This document shows, one piece after another, positions 48,267 through 57,044 of a DNA stretch of 64,000 nt; the stretch's first letter is position 1, and each line of letters begins with the position of its first letter. The notes under the pieces were generated by a model, which had not been told where the DNA came from, searched no databases, and saw only the letters and a program-made list of their open reading frames with translations. Source of the stretch: Arthrobacter sp. Leaf69 (lineage in GTDB: Bacteria > Actinomycetota > Actinomycetes > Actinomycetales > Micrococcaceae). The stretch lies in NCBI RefSeq assembly GCF_001422645.1, contig NZ_LMLR01000010.1, forward strand, positions 454,237 through 518,236. Direction: 5' to 3'. A program made the translations under genes and the position numbers.

Positions 48267-48889
48267 TCGGCCGCCCCGACGGCGGCCCGCAGGATCAGGG
48301 CGCTGGACACGGCGCCCGGATCCCGGTGGCCGATGCTCCGCTCCCCCAGATAGCTTGCGCGGCCCTTGCGGGCGAGCATCGGGTCGGTGGAGACAGCCCC
48401 GGCCTCGGCCGCCTCCGCGGCGGCCAGCAGGACCTTGCGCACATCGCTGTCTCCGGCGGCGGCCGCGGCGGCATCGACCGCCGGAGTCCAGGCGTCAACC
48501 ATCGTCTTGTCGCCGGATTCGGCTTTTCCGCGGGCCACGATTCCGTCCCTTGCGGCCTGGAACGCTGAGGCGAGGGTGGCGGCGTCGACGTCGGCGGCGT
48601 CGCCCAGCGCCGTGCCCGCCCGGAGGAAGGCCGTGCCGTATAGCGGACCGGCGGCCCCGCCGACCTTGGACATCAGGGTCATGGCGGTCAGCTTCAGGGC
48701 CGCCCCTGCTGTTTCCGGCGGCGCCTCGGCAAGCTTGACCATCACCGCCTTGAAGCCGCGGTCCATGTTCTCACCATGGTCCGAATCGCCGATCGGCCTG
48801 TCCAGCTCGATGAGTTCTTCCCTGTGCTCCGCCATGGCGTCGGCCGAAAGTGCCAGCCACCGCAGCGCCCAGTTGACATCCAGTCCCAC
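48263..48889 (-). CDS. dhaL: Dihydroxyacetone kinase subunit DhaL
   Basis: A 208-residue ADP-binding subunit that is phosphorylated by DhaM and transfers phosphate to dihydroxyacetone on DhaK. The nucleotide/metal site residues lie in LDRPIGDSDHGENMDRGF, and GGAAGPLYGTAFLRAG and DKTMVDAWTPAVDA are diagnostic. I use the GTG at 48889, just after the dhaK stop. A TTG at 48904 overlapping dhaK is also in frame. Confidence 0.92.
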   Translation of the reverse strand: MGLDVNWALRWLALSADAMAEHREELIELDRPIGDSDHGENMDRGFKAVMVKLAEAPPETAGAALKLTAMTLMSKVGGAAGPLYGTAFLRAGTALGDAADVDAATLASAFQAARDGIVARGKAESGDKTMVDAWTPAVDAAAAAAGDSDVRKVLLAAAEAAEAGAVSTDPMLARKGRASYLGERSIGHRDPGAVSSALILRAAVGAAE

Positions 48890-48891
48890 GG

Positions 48892-49893
48892 TCAGACGCC
48901 CCAACGGAGGGCGGGAGTGTGCACGGGAGCATCCCAGAGCGCCGTCATTTCATCGTCGAGGCGCAGGACGGTAATGGAGCAGCCCTGCATTTCGAGTGAG
49001 GTGATGTAGTTGCCCACCAGCGAGCGCTCCACGGTGATGCCCTGCCCGGCCAGCTGCTGCGCGGCACGGCGGTAGACGATGTAGAGCTCGCTCTGCGGAG
49101 TGCCGCCCATGCCGTTGACGAACAGGAGCACTTTGTCCCCGGAGGCCAGGCCGAGGTCGCTGACCACAGGCTCCAGCAGGCGGTCGGTGATCCCGTCGGC
49201 GTTCTCCATCGCAATGCGGTGCCGGCCGGGTTCACCGTGGATGCCGATGCCGATCTCGATTTCGTTTTCCTCCAGCACGAAGCTGGGCGCCCCGGCGTGC
49301 GGAACCGTGCAGGCGGTCAACGCGACGCCCATGCTGCGGACGTTCTGGTTGACCCGGTCGCCGATGGCGGCCACCGCGTCGAGGTTGTCGCCGCGCTCGG
49401 CGGCGGCACCGGCGATCTTTTCCACGAGGACCGTTCCGCCCACGCCGCGCCGTCCGGCGGTGTACAGCGAGTCCTGCACGGCGACGTCGTCGTTGACCAG
49501 CACGGTGCGGATGTCCACGCCTTCGGCCTGGGCCAGTTCGGCAGCGGTCTCAAAGTTGAGGACGTCGCCGGTGTAGTTCTTGACGATGTGCACGACGCCG
49601 GCGCCTGAGTTGACGGCGAGCGTCGCCGGGAGGATCTGGTCGGGTGTAGGCGAGGTGAATACGGCGCCGGGCACCGCCGCGTCGAGCATTCCCATCCCGA
49701 CGTAGCCGCCGTGCAGGGGCTCGTGCCCGCTGCCGCCGCCGGAGACGAGCCCGACTTTCCCCGCCACCGGCGCGTCCTTGCGCACGATGTACTTGGGGTC
49801 CGCAAAGACGGTCACGAGGTCGGCATGGGCAAGCCCAAAGCCTTCCACTGACTCGTCAACCACTGCGCGGGGATCATTGATGAGCTTCTTCAT
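48892..49893 (-). CDS. dhaK: Dihydroxyacetone kinase subunit DhaK
   Basis: A 333-residue subunit that binds dihydroxyacetone covalently through a His. [26 protein letters not shown] forms the substrate pocket, and the hemiaminal His is in [11 protein letters not shown]. It is the first gene of dhaKLM. The product, dihydroxyacetone phosphate, enters glycolysis, so the operon likely supports glycerol or dihydroxyacetone use. CTACCG / CGGTAG arms at 49939-49963 just upstream may be part of an operator, but this is weak. Confidence 0.94.
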   Translation of the reverse strand: MKKLINDPRAVVDESVEGFGLAHADLVTVFADPKYIVRKDAPVAGKVGLVSGGGSGHEPLHGGYVGMGMLDAAVPGAVFTSPTPDQILPATLAVNSGAGVVHIVKNYTGDVLNFETAAELAQAEGVDIRTVLVNDDVAVQDSLYTAGRRGVGGTVLVEKIAGAAAERGDNLDAVAAIGDRVNQNVRSMGVALTACTVPHAGAPSFVLEENEIEIGIGIHGEPGRHRIAMENADGITDRLLEPVVSDLGLASGDKVLLFVNGMGGTPQSELYIVYRRAAQQLAGQGITVERSLVGNYITSLEMQGCSITVLRLDDEMTALWDAPVHTPALRWGV

Positions 49894-50036
49894 GGCTGTG
49901 CTCCCTGGATGGTGTCCTGGCTGCTTGGTTGAACCCTACTACCGGGGCCCATGCCAGCGGTAGGCTCCGGATTCACAACCTCTGACGCGCAACCGGGGTT
50001 CTCTCTGACAGCAGCCGTCCCGGATCCGCGGGTGCG

Positions 50037-50297
50037 TCAGGTGGGCTTATCCGCCCACAACGGGAAGTTCGGCCAGGCGTCGCCGCCCAGCCAGGAAAAC
50101 GGCGGCGCATGGTGCCGGCCCTGATCGGACCCGGGCGCGGGGCCGGACCGGGATCCGGCGCCCGGCTGATGGGCCGGCGCCTGGTCCTCGGCTGCCTGTC
50201 CCCCGGAGCCCGGGTCCGAGCCGGGTGCCGCCGGGGCCGCGCCCGCGATAGTCATTTGAAATGCGGAGAAATCTGGAAAAATGACGCGATCGTGCAA
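50037..50297 (-). CDS. Small Gly/Pro-rich protein, unknown
   Basis: An 86-residue frame. A GGAGG seven bases before a TTG (50297) is the only convincing start; an upstream ATG at 50357 has no ribosome-binding site. The sequence opens HDRVIFPDFSAFQMTIAG, continues as a Gly/Pro/Ala/Ser-rich low-complexity middle, and ends APPFSWLGGDAWPNFPLWADKP with four Trp, a distinctive aromatic tail. Not recognised. A gene is plausible but not proven. Confidence 0.45.
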   Translation of the reverse strand: MHDRVIFPDFSAFQMTIAGAAPAAPGSDPGSGGQAAEDQAPAHQPGAGSRSGPAPGSDQGRHHAPPFSWLGGDAWPNFPLWADKPT

Positions 50298-50350
50298 TTT
50301 CTTGCCTCCGAAAGTTGGTCGGTCCACCCCCTGGACCGGGATCAGTTTAT

Positions 50351-50369
50351 CCATCAAATTTATTGATGG
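50351..50369. promoter_or_regulatory. AT-rich palindrome, operator-like
   Basis: CCATCAAATTTATTGATGG has seven-base arms (CCATCAA / TTGATGG) around ATTTA. It lies 54-72 bp before the TTG start of the small Gly/Pro-rich frame and is AT-rich against a GC-rich background. The regulator is unknown. Confidence 0.5.
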
Positions 50370-50461
50370 GAAGACCCCGGCCTGCCCGGCTTCTGGCGCA
50401 GTTGCCGGATGCCAGCGGACCCCCGGAAGCGGCGTTCTCTGCGGCTTTCGGCGCCGTCTAA

Positions 50462-50971
50462 CTACAGGGTTTTGATCATCCGGGTGTTGCCAAGGGTATT
50501 GGGCTTCACCCGGGCCAGGTCCAGGAACTCGGCGACGCCCTCGTCATGGGAGCGCAGCAACTCTGAATACACCACCGGGTCGACGGCGGTCTGGTCGGCC
50601 ATGACTTCGAACCCGTGCTTCTTGAAGAAGTCCACCTCGAAGGTCAGGCAGAACACGCGGGCGACACCCAGGGCACGGGCGTCCTCCAGCAGGCGCTCCA
50701 CCAGCAGATGGCCAACGCCCCTCCCCCGCCAGGCGTCCGACGCGGCGAGCGTACGCACCTCGGCGAGGTCCTCCCACATAACGTGCAGCGCACCGCAGCC
50801 AATCACTTCACCGCCGGAGGACTCTGCGATGCGGAACTCCTGCAGGCTCTCGTAATAGGCCACGGTTTCCTTGGCCATGAGGATCCGCTGGTCGGCCAGT
50901 GGCGCCACCAGCGTCTTGATCGCCCCGACATCGCTCGTGCGGGCAGGGCGGATGCGGATTGTCTCAGTCAC
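50462..50971 (-). CDS. argA: Amino-acid N-acetyltransferase (short ArgA-like GNAT)
   Basis: A 169-residue GNAT enzyme. The fold is seen in IRIRPARTSDVGAIKTLVAPLADQRIL, IGCGALHVMWEDLAEVRTLAASDAWRGRGVGHLLVERLLEDARALG (motif A, acetyl-CoA pyrophosphate loop RGRGVG) and FKKHGFEVM. The AEVRTLAV-like strand and the overall length match the actinobacterial short N-acetylglutamate synthase (Rv2747-like), which starts arginine synthesis. Other amino-acid substrates cannot be excluded. Confidence 0.85.
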   Translation of the reverse strand: MTETIRIRPARTSDVGAIKTLVAPLADQRILMAKETVAYYESLQEFRIAESSGGEVIGCGALHVMWEDLAEVRTLAASDAWRGRGVGHLLVERLLEDARALGVARVFCLTFEVDFFKKHGFEVMADQTAVDPVVYSELLRSHDEGVAEFLDLARVKPNTLGNTRMIKTL

Positions 50972-51041
50972 AGGCCAATCTTACGGGGGCTGGACGTCCT
51001 TCCGATCAGGATCAGGCGAGGTGCCCAACGCACACGGCGGA

Positions 51042-51114
51042 GGAGGCTGGGACATTGACGTAGCGTGCGTCTAAGCGAGGAACGAGCGAGCACGCGGTAA
51101 ATGTCCCAGCCTCC
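51042..51114. repeat. 73-bp palindromic element
   Basis: GGAGGCTGGGACATT (51042-51056) returns exactly as AATGTCCCAGCCTCC (51100-51114). Inside, GCGTGC and GCACGC can pair further. It lies 28 bp after the S9 peptidase stop. The GGGACAT / ATGTCCC inside the arms equals the tips of the 81-bp repeats, but the rest is unrelated. Confidence 0.75.
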
Positions 51115-51142
51115 GAGCCGGAGGTGAGACGACGCGAGGAGC

Positions 51143-53275
51143 CTAGAGGCCCAGCTCCGCAGGCACGGGCAGATCCTTGTCGAGCAGGTTCCTGGCAAGG
51201 AAGTGCTCCACAACGCCGTACCAGACCTTGGCGTGCTGCGGCTGCAGGATCCAGTGGTTTTCGTCCGGGAAGTAGAGGAACCGGTGTTCGGTGTCGCCGT
51301 TCTCGTCGGCCGCGAGCCGGGACTTGGAGAGCAGTTCATACCAGAGGCGCAGGCCCTCGCCGATCGGGACGCGGTAGTCCTTGTCGCCATGGATGACGAG
51401 CATGGGCGTGCTGATGCTCTCCACGTGCAGGTGCGGGGAGTTCTCCAGCGCCATCTCCGCCGTCATCTCCTTGAGCCAGTACTGCGCGGCGTCGGTAGTG
51501 GGGCCGAACTGGTCCAGCGCCCAGAGGCTGGCGTGGGTGACGATTGCCTTGAAGCGGTCCGTGTGGCCGGCCACCCAGTTGGCCATGTAGCCGCCGAAGG
51601 AGCCGCCCATGGCGGCCGTGCGGGTCTCGTCGATGTCCGGGCGCTGCACGACGGCGTCGGTAATGGCCATCAGGTCGGTGAACGGAGCCTTGCCCCATTC
51701 GCCCCAGCCCCGCTGGATGTGGTGCTGTCCGTAGCCGGTGGAGAGGGCAGGGTCAGGCAGCAGCACCGCGTAGCCCCGGGCCACCAGCAGCCAGGGATTC
51801 CAGCGCCAGGTCCAGGCGTTCCACGAGCCGAGGGGCCCGCCGTGGATCCAGAGCAGCAGGGGCGCCGGGCTGCCGGCCGAGGCGCCTTCGGGGAGGGCCA
51901 GGTACGCCGGAACGCGGGTCCCGTCCGCCGCCGTCGTCTCGACGCGTTCCAGCGAGCCCTTGTAGTGGGGGCGCCCGGCGGGGGCAGGGAGACGGACGAC
52001 GTCGCCAGTGGCAAGGTCGATCCGCACCGCTTCCGCGGGGAATTCATAGGAGCTGCGCAACGCGTACGCGGCGCCGCCGTCCGGGGCGACAACGACGTCG
52101 GTATACGCGGCGGTGTCTTTGGTCAGCCGGGTCACTTGGCCCGCACCGCCGCTGCCGGTCACGCTGATCCGGAAGACCGGCGAAGCGCCGTCGTCGTCGG
52201 CGGTGACGAGCACGGCCGAACCGTCGGGCAGCCAGGCGGCAGGGTGCGGCCAGCGGTCCCAGTCGTGGGCGAGCGGAGTCAGGCCGGCGTCGCCCGGCGC
52301 ATCTCCGGACACGCTGCCCGAGACGTCGAGCAGGTGCAACTTGACCTGTGGGGCCGCGACCGGCGTGGTGTCGCTCTCGCTGAGGACCACGAGCGTCCGG
52401 TTGTCCGGGCTCACCGGGCCGGGGAAGTAGCTCATGCCCTCGGTATCCAGCAGGACGGTGCGGGTGCCGGTGGCGACGTCGATCGCGATCAGGATCGAGC
52501 GTGAATTCGCGCGGGCGAGCGGCTTGTTGAAGCTGCTGTAGATCGTTTTGCCGTCCGGGCTGACGACGGCGTCCGCGTCGCGGAGCGCGCTCCCGGCGTC
52601 GGGCGTCAGGTTGCGGAGCTTCAGCGGCGGCGCGGCGTCAACCGTTGCGGGCCTGCCCGGCTCCTGCTCCTCGCCCGGTTCGACGGCGAAGAGCCTGGGC
52701 TGGGCCGGCCCCAGGTCGGCGTCCCAGTAGCGGACGGGATAGCCGCTGTGCAGGATGGCGGCGACCTTGTTGTCCTTGCGCGCCTTGCGGCGATCCTCGT
52801 CGCTGTCCTCGTCCGTGGACCCGGCCAGCACGGAGGCGTTGACAAACAGTGCGCCGGTATCTTTCGCAGCCAGGAGTCCGCTGACGCCGCCGGCCCGGGT
52901 GAGCACCACGCGGGCCTCGCCGCCGTCCGCGGGCAGCATCCACAGCGCGTTCACGGGGTCTGCCTCGGGGGTTTCCGGGTCGGGGCGGGCGGAACTGAAG
53001 TACAGGTCGCCGCCGGCGGCGAACACGGCGCCGGCCTCCCCCTTGGCGCTGCGGGTGATCCGGCGGGCCTGCTTCTGCCCCCCGGGGTCCAGTTCCCACA
53101 GGGCTGTGCCGTATTCGGTGCCCTTGGCGTTGAGTGTGGCCACCGTGGTGACCAGCCTTCTGCCGTCGGGGCTCAGCGCCAGCCCGGACACCCTCGGGAT
53201 GGCGAGGTAATGGTCCAGGTCATGGAAGGGTGTCTCGGGTTTTTCGCTCAGGGTCTCTGAATCGTTGGAAGCCAT
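51143..53275 (-). CDS. S9-family serine peptidase (prolyl oligopeptidase / acylaminoacyl peptidase type)
   Basis: A 710-residue cytosolic peptidase. The first 430 residues form a WD40-like propeller (YLAIPRVSGLALSPDGRRLV ... VVSPDGKTIYSSFN ... PDGSAVLVTADDDG) that gates access. The C-terminal alpha/beta hydrolase has the nucleophile in GGSFGGYMANW (Ser559), the Asp in HGDKDYRVP and the His in ENHWILQP. It cleaves small peptides or N-acylated residues. There is no signal peptide. The ATG at 53275 is preferred over 53290. Confidence 0.9.
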   Translation of the reverse strand: MASNDSETLSEKPETPFHDLDHYLAIPRVSGLALSPDGRRLVTTVATLNAKGTEYGTALWELDPGGQKQARRITRSAKGEAGAVFAAGGDLYFSSARPDPETPEADPVNALWMLPADGGEARVVLTRAGGVSGLLAAKDTGALFVNASVLAGSTDEDSDEDRRKARKDNKVAAILHSGYPVRYWDADLGPAQPRLFAVEPGEEQEPGRPATVDAAPPLKLRNLTPDAGSALRDADAVVSPDGKTIYSSFNKPLARANSRSILIAIDVATGTRTVLLDTEGMSYFPGPVSPDNRTLVVLSESDTTPVAAPQVKLHLLDVSGSVSGDAPGDAGLTPLAHDWDRWPHPAAWLPDGSAVLVTADDDGASPVFRISVTGSGGAGQVTRLTKDTAAYTDVVVAPDGGAAYALRSSYEFPAEAVRIDLATGDVVRLPAPAGRPHYKGSLERVETTAADGTRVPAYLALPEGASAGSPAPLLLWIHGGPLGSWNAWTWRWNPWLLVARGYAVLLPDPALSTGYGQHHIQRGWGEWGKAPFTDLMAITDAVVQRPDIDETRTAAMGGSFGGYMANWVAGHTDRFKAIVTHASLWALDQFGPTTDAAQYWLKEMTAEMALENSPHLHVESISTPMLVIHGDKDYRVPIGEGLRLWYELLSKSRLAADENGDTEHRFLYFPDENHWILQPQHAKVWYGVVEHFLARNLLDKDLPVPAELGL

Positions 53276-53383
53276 GCACCGATTCAACACCTACTGTGCG
53301 CCGGATCACATTATGTTCACTAATAGTGAAACATTACTTTCAGATAGGCAATGTTGCCGGGGCCGGGACGGGGGCGGGGGTTT

Positions 53384-53425
53384 AACGCAAAGGCCCCGCC
53401 TGCTCCTTGCGGAGCGGGCGGGGCC
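53384..53425 (-). terminator. Terminator downstream of clpC
   Basis: GGCCCCGCCTGCTCC (53392-53406) pairs over its whole length with 53411-53425 around a TTGC loop. It is followed on the minus strand by TTTGCGTT (53384-53391). Confidence 0.85.
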
Positions 53426-53437
53426 GTTGCGTCTTGC

Positions 53438-55930
53438 TTAGACGCTCGGAGCGATCTCCGGGATGCGTGGCTTGGCGTTGCCCGCGAAGGTGAACTTGGC
53501 GTCGTCGCCTTCGCCGTCCACATCCACCACAACGATGTCGCCGGCGTGGAGTTCGCCGAAGAGGATCTTCTCGGAGAGCTGGTCCTCGATCTCGCGCTGG
53601 ATGGTCCGGCGCAGCGGCCGGGCACCCATCGCGGGGTCGTAACCGCGGGTGGCCAGGAGGACCTTGGCGGCGGGCGTGAGCTCGATGCCCATGTCCTTGT
53701 CCTTGAGCCGCTTCTCCAGGCGGCCAACGAACATGTCCACGATCTCGATGATCTCGTCCTGGGTCAGCTGCGGGAAGACCACAACGTCGTCAACACGGTT
53801 CAGGAACTCGGGGCGGAAGTGCTGCTTGAGTTCCTCCGTGACGCGGGCCCGCATCCGGTTGTAACCGGTCTGCGTGTCCGTGCCGGACTGGAAGCCGGTG
53901 GCAACGCTCTTGGAGATGTCCCGGGTGCCGAGGTTGGTGGTCATGATGATCACGGTGTTCTTGAAGTCCACCACGCGGCCCTGGGAGTCGGTCAGGCGGC
54001 CGTCTTCCAGAATCTGCAGCAGCGAGTTGAAGAGGTCGGCGTGCGCCTTTTCCACTTCGTCGAACAGGACCACGGAGAACGGACGACGCCGGACCTTTTC
54101 GGTCAGCTGCCCGCCCTCCTCGTAGCCCACGTAGCCGGGAGGGGCACCGAAGAGGCGCGACACCGTGTGCTTCTCCGAGTACTCGGACATGTCCAGGGTG
54201 ATCAGGGCGTCTTCCTCGCCGAAGAGGAATTCGGCCAGCGCCTTGGCGAGTTCGGTCTTGCCGACGCCGGTAGGCCCGGCGAAGATGAACGAACCGCCCG
54301 GACGCTTCGGGTCCTTCAGGCCTGCACGGGTGCGGCGGATGGCCTGGGACAGGGACCTGATGGCCTCGTTCTGGCCGACAACGCGCTTGTGCAGCTCGTC
54401 TTCCATCTTCAGCAGTCGCGAGGACTCTTCCTCGGTCAGCTTGAAGACCGGGATGCCGGTGGAGTTCGCCAGCACTTCAGCGATGAGGTCCTCATCAACT
54501 TCGGAGATGTCATCCATGCCGCCGGTCTTCCACTGGCGTTCCTTCTCGGCACGCTCGGCAATGAGCTTCTGCTCCTTGTCGCGCAGCGAGGCGGCACCTT
54601 CGAAGTCCTGCGCGTCAATCGCGGATTCCTTCTCCAGCTTCATGGCGGCGATCTTCTCGTCCATGATCTTGAGCTCCGGCGGGGCGGTCATCCGGCGGAT
54701 GCGCAGCCGCGCGCCGGCCTCATCGATCAGGTCGATCGCCTTGTCCGGCAGGAAGCGGTCCGAGATGTAGCGCTCGGAGAGGCTCGCCGCCGAGGCGAGG
54801 GCGCCGTCGGTGATGGTCACGCGGTGGTGCGCCTCGTACCGGTCACGGAGGCCCTTCAGGATCTCGATCGCGTGCGCGACGGAGGGCTCCTTGACCTGGA
54901 TCGGCTGGAAACGGCGCTCCAGCGCGGCATCCTTCTCGATGTGCTTGCGGTACTCGTCCAGCGTGGTGGCACCGATGGTCTGGAGCTCGCCGCGGGCCAG
55001 CATGGGCTTCAGGATCGAGGCCGCATCGATGGCGCCCTCGGCGGCACCGGCACCCACCAGGGTGTGGATCTCATCGATGAACAGGATGATGTCGCCGCGC
55101 GTGCGGATCTCCTTGAGAACCTTCTTGAGGCGCTCTTCGAAGTCGCCGCGGTAGCGGGAGCCGGCCACGAGGGACCCGAGGTCCAGCGTGTAGAGCTGCT
55201 TGTCCTTGATGGTCTCCGGCACGTCGCCGCGGACAATCGCCTGGGCAAGGCCCTCGACGACGGCGGTCTTGCCGACGCCGGGCTCACCGATCAGGACGGG
55301 GTTGTTCTTGGTGCGGCGGGAAAGGACCTGCATGACGCGTTCCATTTCCGATTCGCGCCCGATCACCGGATCCAGCTTGTTCTCGCGCGCGGCCTGGGTC
55401 AGGTTGCGGCCGAACTGGTCCAGGACGACGGAACCGGCAGGAGTGCCTTCGGCCTGGCCGGGGCCGACGCCGGCTCCGGTGCTCTCCTTGCCCTGGTAGC
55501 CCGAGAGCAGCTGGATAACCTGCTGCCGGACACGGTTGAGGTCCGCGCCGAGCTTCACCAGCACCTGGGCGGCAACGCCTTCACCCTCGCGGATGAGGCC
55601 GAGCAGAATGTGCTCCGTGCCGATGTAGTTGTGGCCCAGCTGCAAGGCCTCGCGGAGCGAGAGTTCCAAGACCTTCTTGGCGCGGGGGGTGAAGGGGATG
55701 TGTCCGGACGGGGCCTGCTGGCCCTGGCCGATGATCTCCTGTACCTGCTCGCGAACGCCGTCGAGCGAAATGCTCAAGGACTCAAGGGCTTTGGCAGCAA
55801 CACCTTCACCTTCATGGATCAGACCCAAGAGGATGTGTTCGGTACCAATGTAATTGTGGTTCAGCATGCGTGCCTCTTCTTGGGCAAGCACAACTACGCG
55901 ACGGGCACGGTCCGTAAATCGCTCAAACAT
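53438..55930 (-). CDS. clpC: ATP-dependent Clp protease ATPase subunit ClpC
   Basis: An 830-residue AAA+ unfoldase that feeds proteins to ClpP. Two N-terminal Clp repeats each carry [16 protein letters not shown]-1 has Walker A GEPGVGKT (215-222) and VDLG-type pore residues. A UvrB/UvrC-like coiled-coil middle domain ([37 protein letters not shown]) separates it from AAA-2, with Walker [10 protein letters not shown] and LFDEVEKAH. An essential housekeeping protein in actinobacteria. A strong terminator follows. Confidence 0.96.
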   Translation of the reverse strand: MFERFTDRARRVVVLAQEEARMLNHNYIGTEHILLGLIHEGEGVAAKALESLSISLDGVREQVQEIIGQGQQAPSGHIPFTPRAKKVLELSLREALQLGHNYIGTEHILLGLIREGEGVAAQVLVKLGADLNRVRQQVIQLLSGYQGKESTGAGVGPGQAEGTPAGSVVLDQFGRNLTQAARENKLDPVIGRESEMERVMQVLSRRTKNNPVLIGEPGVGKTAVVEGLAQAIVRGDVPETIKDKQLYTLDLGSLVAGSRYRGDFEERLKKVLKEIRTRGDIILFIDEIHTLVGAGAAEGAIDAASILKPMLARGELQTIGATTLDEYRKHIEKDAALERRFQPIQVKEPSVAHAIEILKGLRDRYEAHHRVTITDGALASAASLSERYISDRFLPDKAIDLIDEAGARLRIRRMTAPPELKIMDEKIAAMKLEKESAIDAQDFEGAASLRDKEQKLIAERAEKERQWKTGGMDDISEVDEDLIAEVLANSTGIPVFKLTEEESSRLLKMEDELHKRVVGQNEAIRSLSQAIRRTRAGLKDPKRPGGSFIFAGPTGVGKTELAKALAEFLFGEEDALITLDMSEYSEKHTVSRLFGAPPGYVGYEEGGQLTEKVRRRPFSVVLFDEVEKAHADLFNSLLQILEDGRLTDSQGRVVDFKNTVIIMTTNLGTRDISKSVATGFQSGTDTQTGYNRMRARVTEELKQHFRPEFLNRVDDVVVFPQLTQDEIIEIVDMFVGRLEKRLKDKDMGIELTPAAKVLLATRGYDPAMGARPLRRTIQREIEDQLSEKILFGELHAGDIVVVDVDGEGDDAKFTFAGNAKPRIPEIAPSV

Positions 55931-56045
55931 TTCGCCACACTCCTAGCTACGACGTACTTTGATGCTACGTGGCCGGGTTCAAGATTTGGGGCTTGTTCGC
56001 CACAGGGGAAACCGGGACGCCGTCGCCCCGTCACATCGGGGCCGG

Positions 56046-56061
56046 TTCGCGGTCCCGCGAA
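56046..56061. promoter_or_regulatory. Palindrome upstream of clpC, possible ClgR-type site
   Basis: TTCGCGGTCCCGCGAA is a perfect 16-bp palindrome 116-131 bp before clpC. ClgR sites have CGC and GCG half-sites five bases apart; here they are six apart, so the match is close but not exact. Confidence 0.4.
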
Positions 56062-56298
56062 TGCCCTGCGGCAACGGACCGGCGGGCACCCAGGCGGGCC
56101 TAGGGGCGGGTGTGAACCGGCCCGGTCCCGGCTGCGCTCCTGCCCGGTTGCTTCGTCCGGGCCGGGCGGCATACGGCACGTCCCCGGCTCCGGGCCGCGT
56201 TTTTGGCCGGCAACCGGGCCGGAACGCGGCGGCGCATCAGCCAGTCGAAGTATCACCACCTCGCATCAGCCCCGGCCCACCGGCATCTGCGCGCACAC

Positions 56299-56332
56299 AA
56301 CAATGCCCCCGTGCGAAGGCGGGGGCATTGTT
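56299..56332. terminator. Terminator downstream of lsr2
   Basis: AACAATGCCCCC (56299-56310) pairs with GGGGGCATTGTT (56321-56332) around a ten-base loop. It sits 58 bp after the lsr2 stop; T-rich flanks occur on both sides. Confidence 0.75.
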
Positions 56333-56389
56333 GTTGGTCCTGCGGGCTCCGACGCCGCGCGCACGGCGCAGCGGTCCGGGGCCTGGATG

Positions 56390-56716
56390 CTAGGAATTCG
56401 CCTTTTGGTAGGCTTCCTGAATTTCAGCCTGAATACGGCCGCGGCTGTTTACCGCGTAGCCGTTATCGCGGGCCCACTGCCGGATCTGGGCAGAGTCCTG
56501 ATTCCGGCCGGACGCAATCTTGGTCCGGGTGGCGCGGCCACTAGAGGTCTTGCGCGCGTGACTTACAAACCGCTCAACTGCGGCACGTAGTTCTGAAGCA
56601 TTTTCCGCCGACAGGTCAATTTCGTAACTGACCCCGTCAAGGCCGAACCGGACGGTCTCGTCCGCGGATCCCCCATCCAGATCATCGACAAGGATGATTT
56701 TCACTTTCTGTGCCAT
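56390..56716 (-). CDS. lsr2: Nucleoid-associated protein Lsr2
   Basis: A 108-residue histone-like protein that coats AT-rich, often foreign, DNA. The N-terminal dimerisation domain is KVKIILVDDLDGGSADETVRFGLDGVSYEIDLSAENA. The C-terminal domain has WARDNGYAVNSRGRIQAEIQEAY with the minor-groove RGR at 92-94. The ATG at 56716 gives the family start. The 137 bp upstream are clearly AT-rich compared with the rest of the window, as expected for a self-bound promoter. Confidence 0.96.
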   Translation of the reverse strand: MAQKVKIILVDDLDGGSADETVRFGLDGVSYEIDLSAENASELRAAVERFVSHARKTSSGRATRTKIASGRNQDSAQIRQWARDNGYAVNSRGRIQAEIQEAYQKANS

Positions 56717-56853
56717 TAATGACTCTCTTTCCAAAAGGACGAGCATTTAGTAAAAGCAGGATGTATCTGGTTAAAAGTATCCTCTGCTTTATGGCAACGA
56801 GTCAAAGCGAAAAAGAGTTTCCAAAGGAAAACCCAAGGGGGAATAGCCCGCTA

Positions 56854-57042
56854 TTAGTTACGCCCGTTGGAATGACCCTCGTTGCGGAGGGTATCAGCCC
56901 CGTGGGCATTTCCTTCGGCTTCCGCCTGGGCACGCGCTTCGGCCTGGCGCTCCGATTTGTCGGCATTGAAAATCGATTTCATGGCAAACCAGAAGATCAG
57001 GCCCACCACCACGGAGGGAAGCAATACAGCGATGTACTCCAT
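56854..57042 (-). CDS. Small single-pass membrane protein
   Basis: A 62-residue protein with one membrane helix (AVLLPSVVVGLIFWFAMKSIF) and a charged, helix-forming tail (ADKSERQAEARAQAEAEGNAHG). The ATG follows the lysS stop by two bases and has AAGGA upstream, so it is co-translated with lysS. It is common after lysS in Arthrobacter-like genomes as far as I recall. Function unknown. Confidence 0.75.
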   Translation of the reverse strand: MEYIAVLLPSVVVGLIFWFAMKSIFNADKSERQAEARAQAEAEGNAHGADTLRNEGHSNGRN

Positions 57043-57044
57043 GA

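Larger units (their letters stand above)
55931..56389. other. 459-bp region between clpC and lsr2
   Basis: It carries the clpC promoter area with a palindrome at 56046-56061, and the lsr2 terminator at 56299-56332. Open frames here have skewed Gly/Arg/Pro composition and no start signals; I see no gene. Confidence 0.5.

Noticed and set aside
55979..56389. Open frames between clpC and lsr2 as hypothetical genes
   Set aside because: Strongly skewed Arg/Gly/Pro composition and no start signals; the area fits promoter and terminator sequence.
53351..56590. Very long plus-strand open frame (1079 codons) opposite clpC
   Set aside because: It mirrors clpC codon structure, has no recognisable domain, and is a GC-bias shadow of a certain gene.
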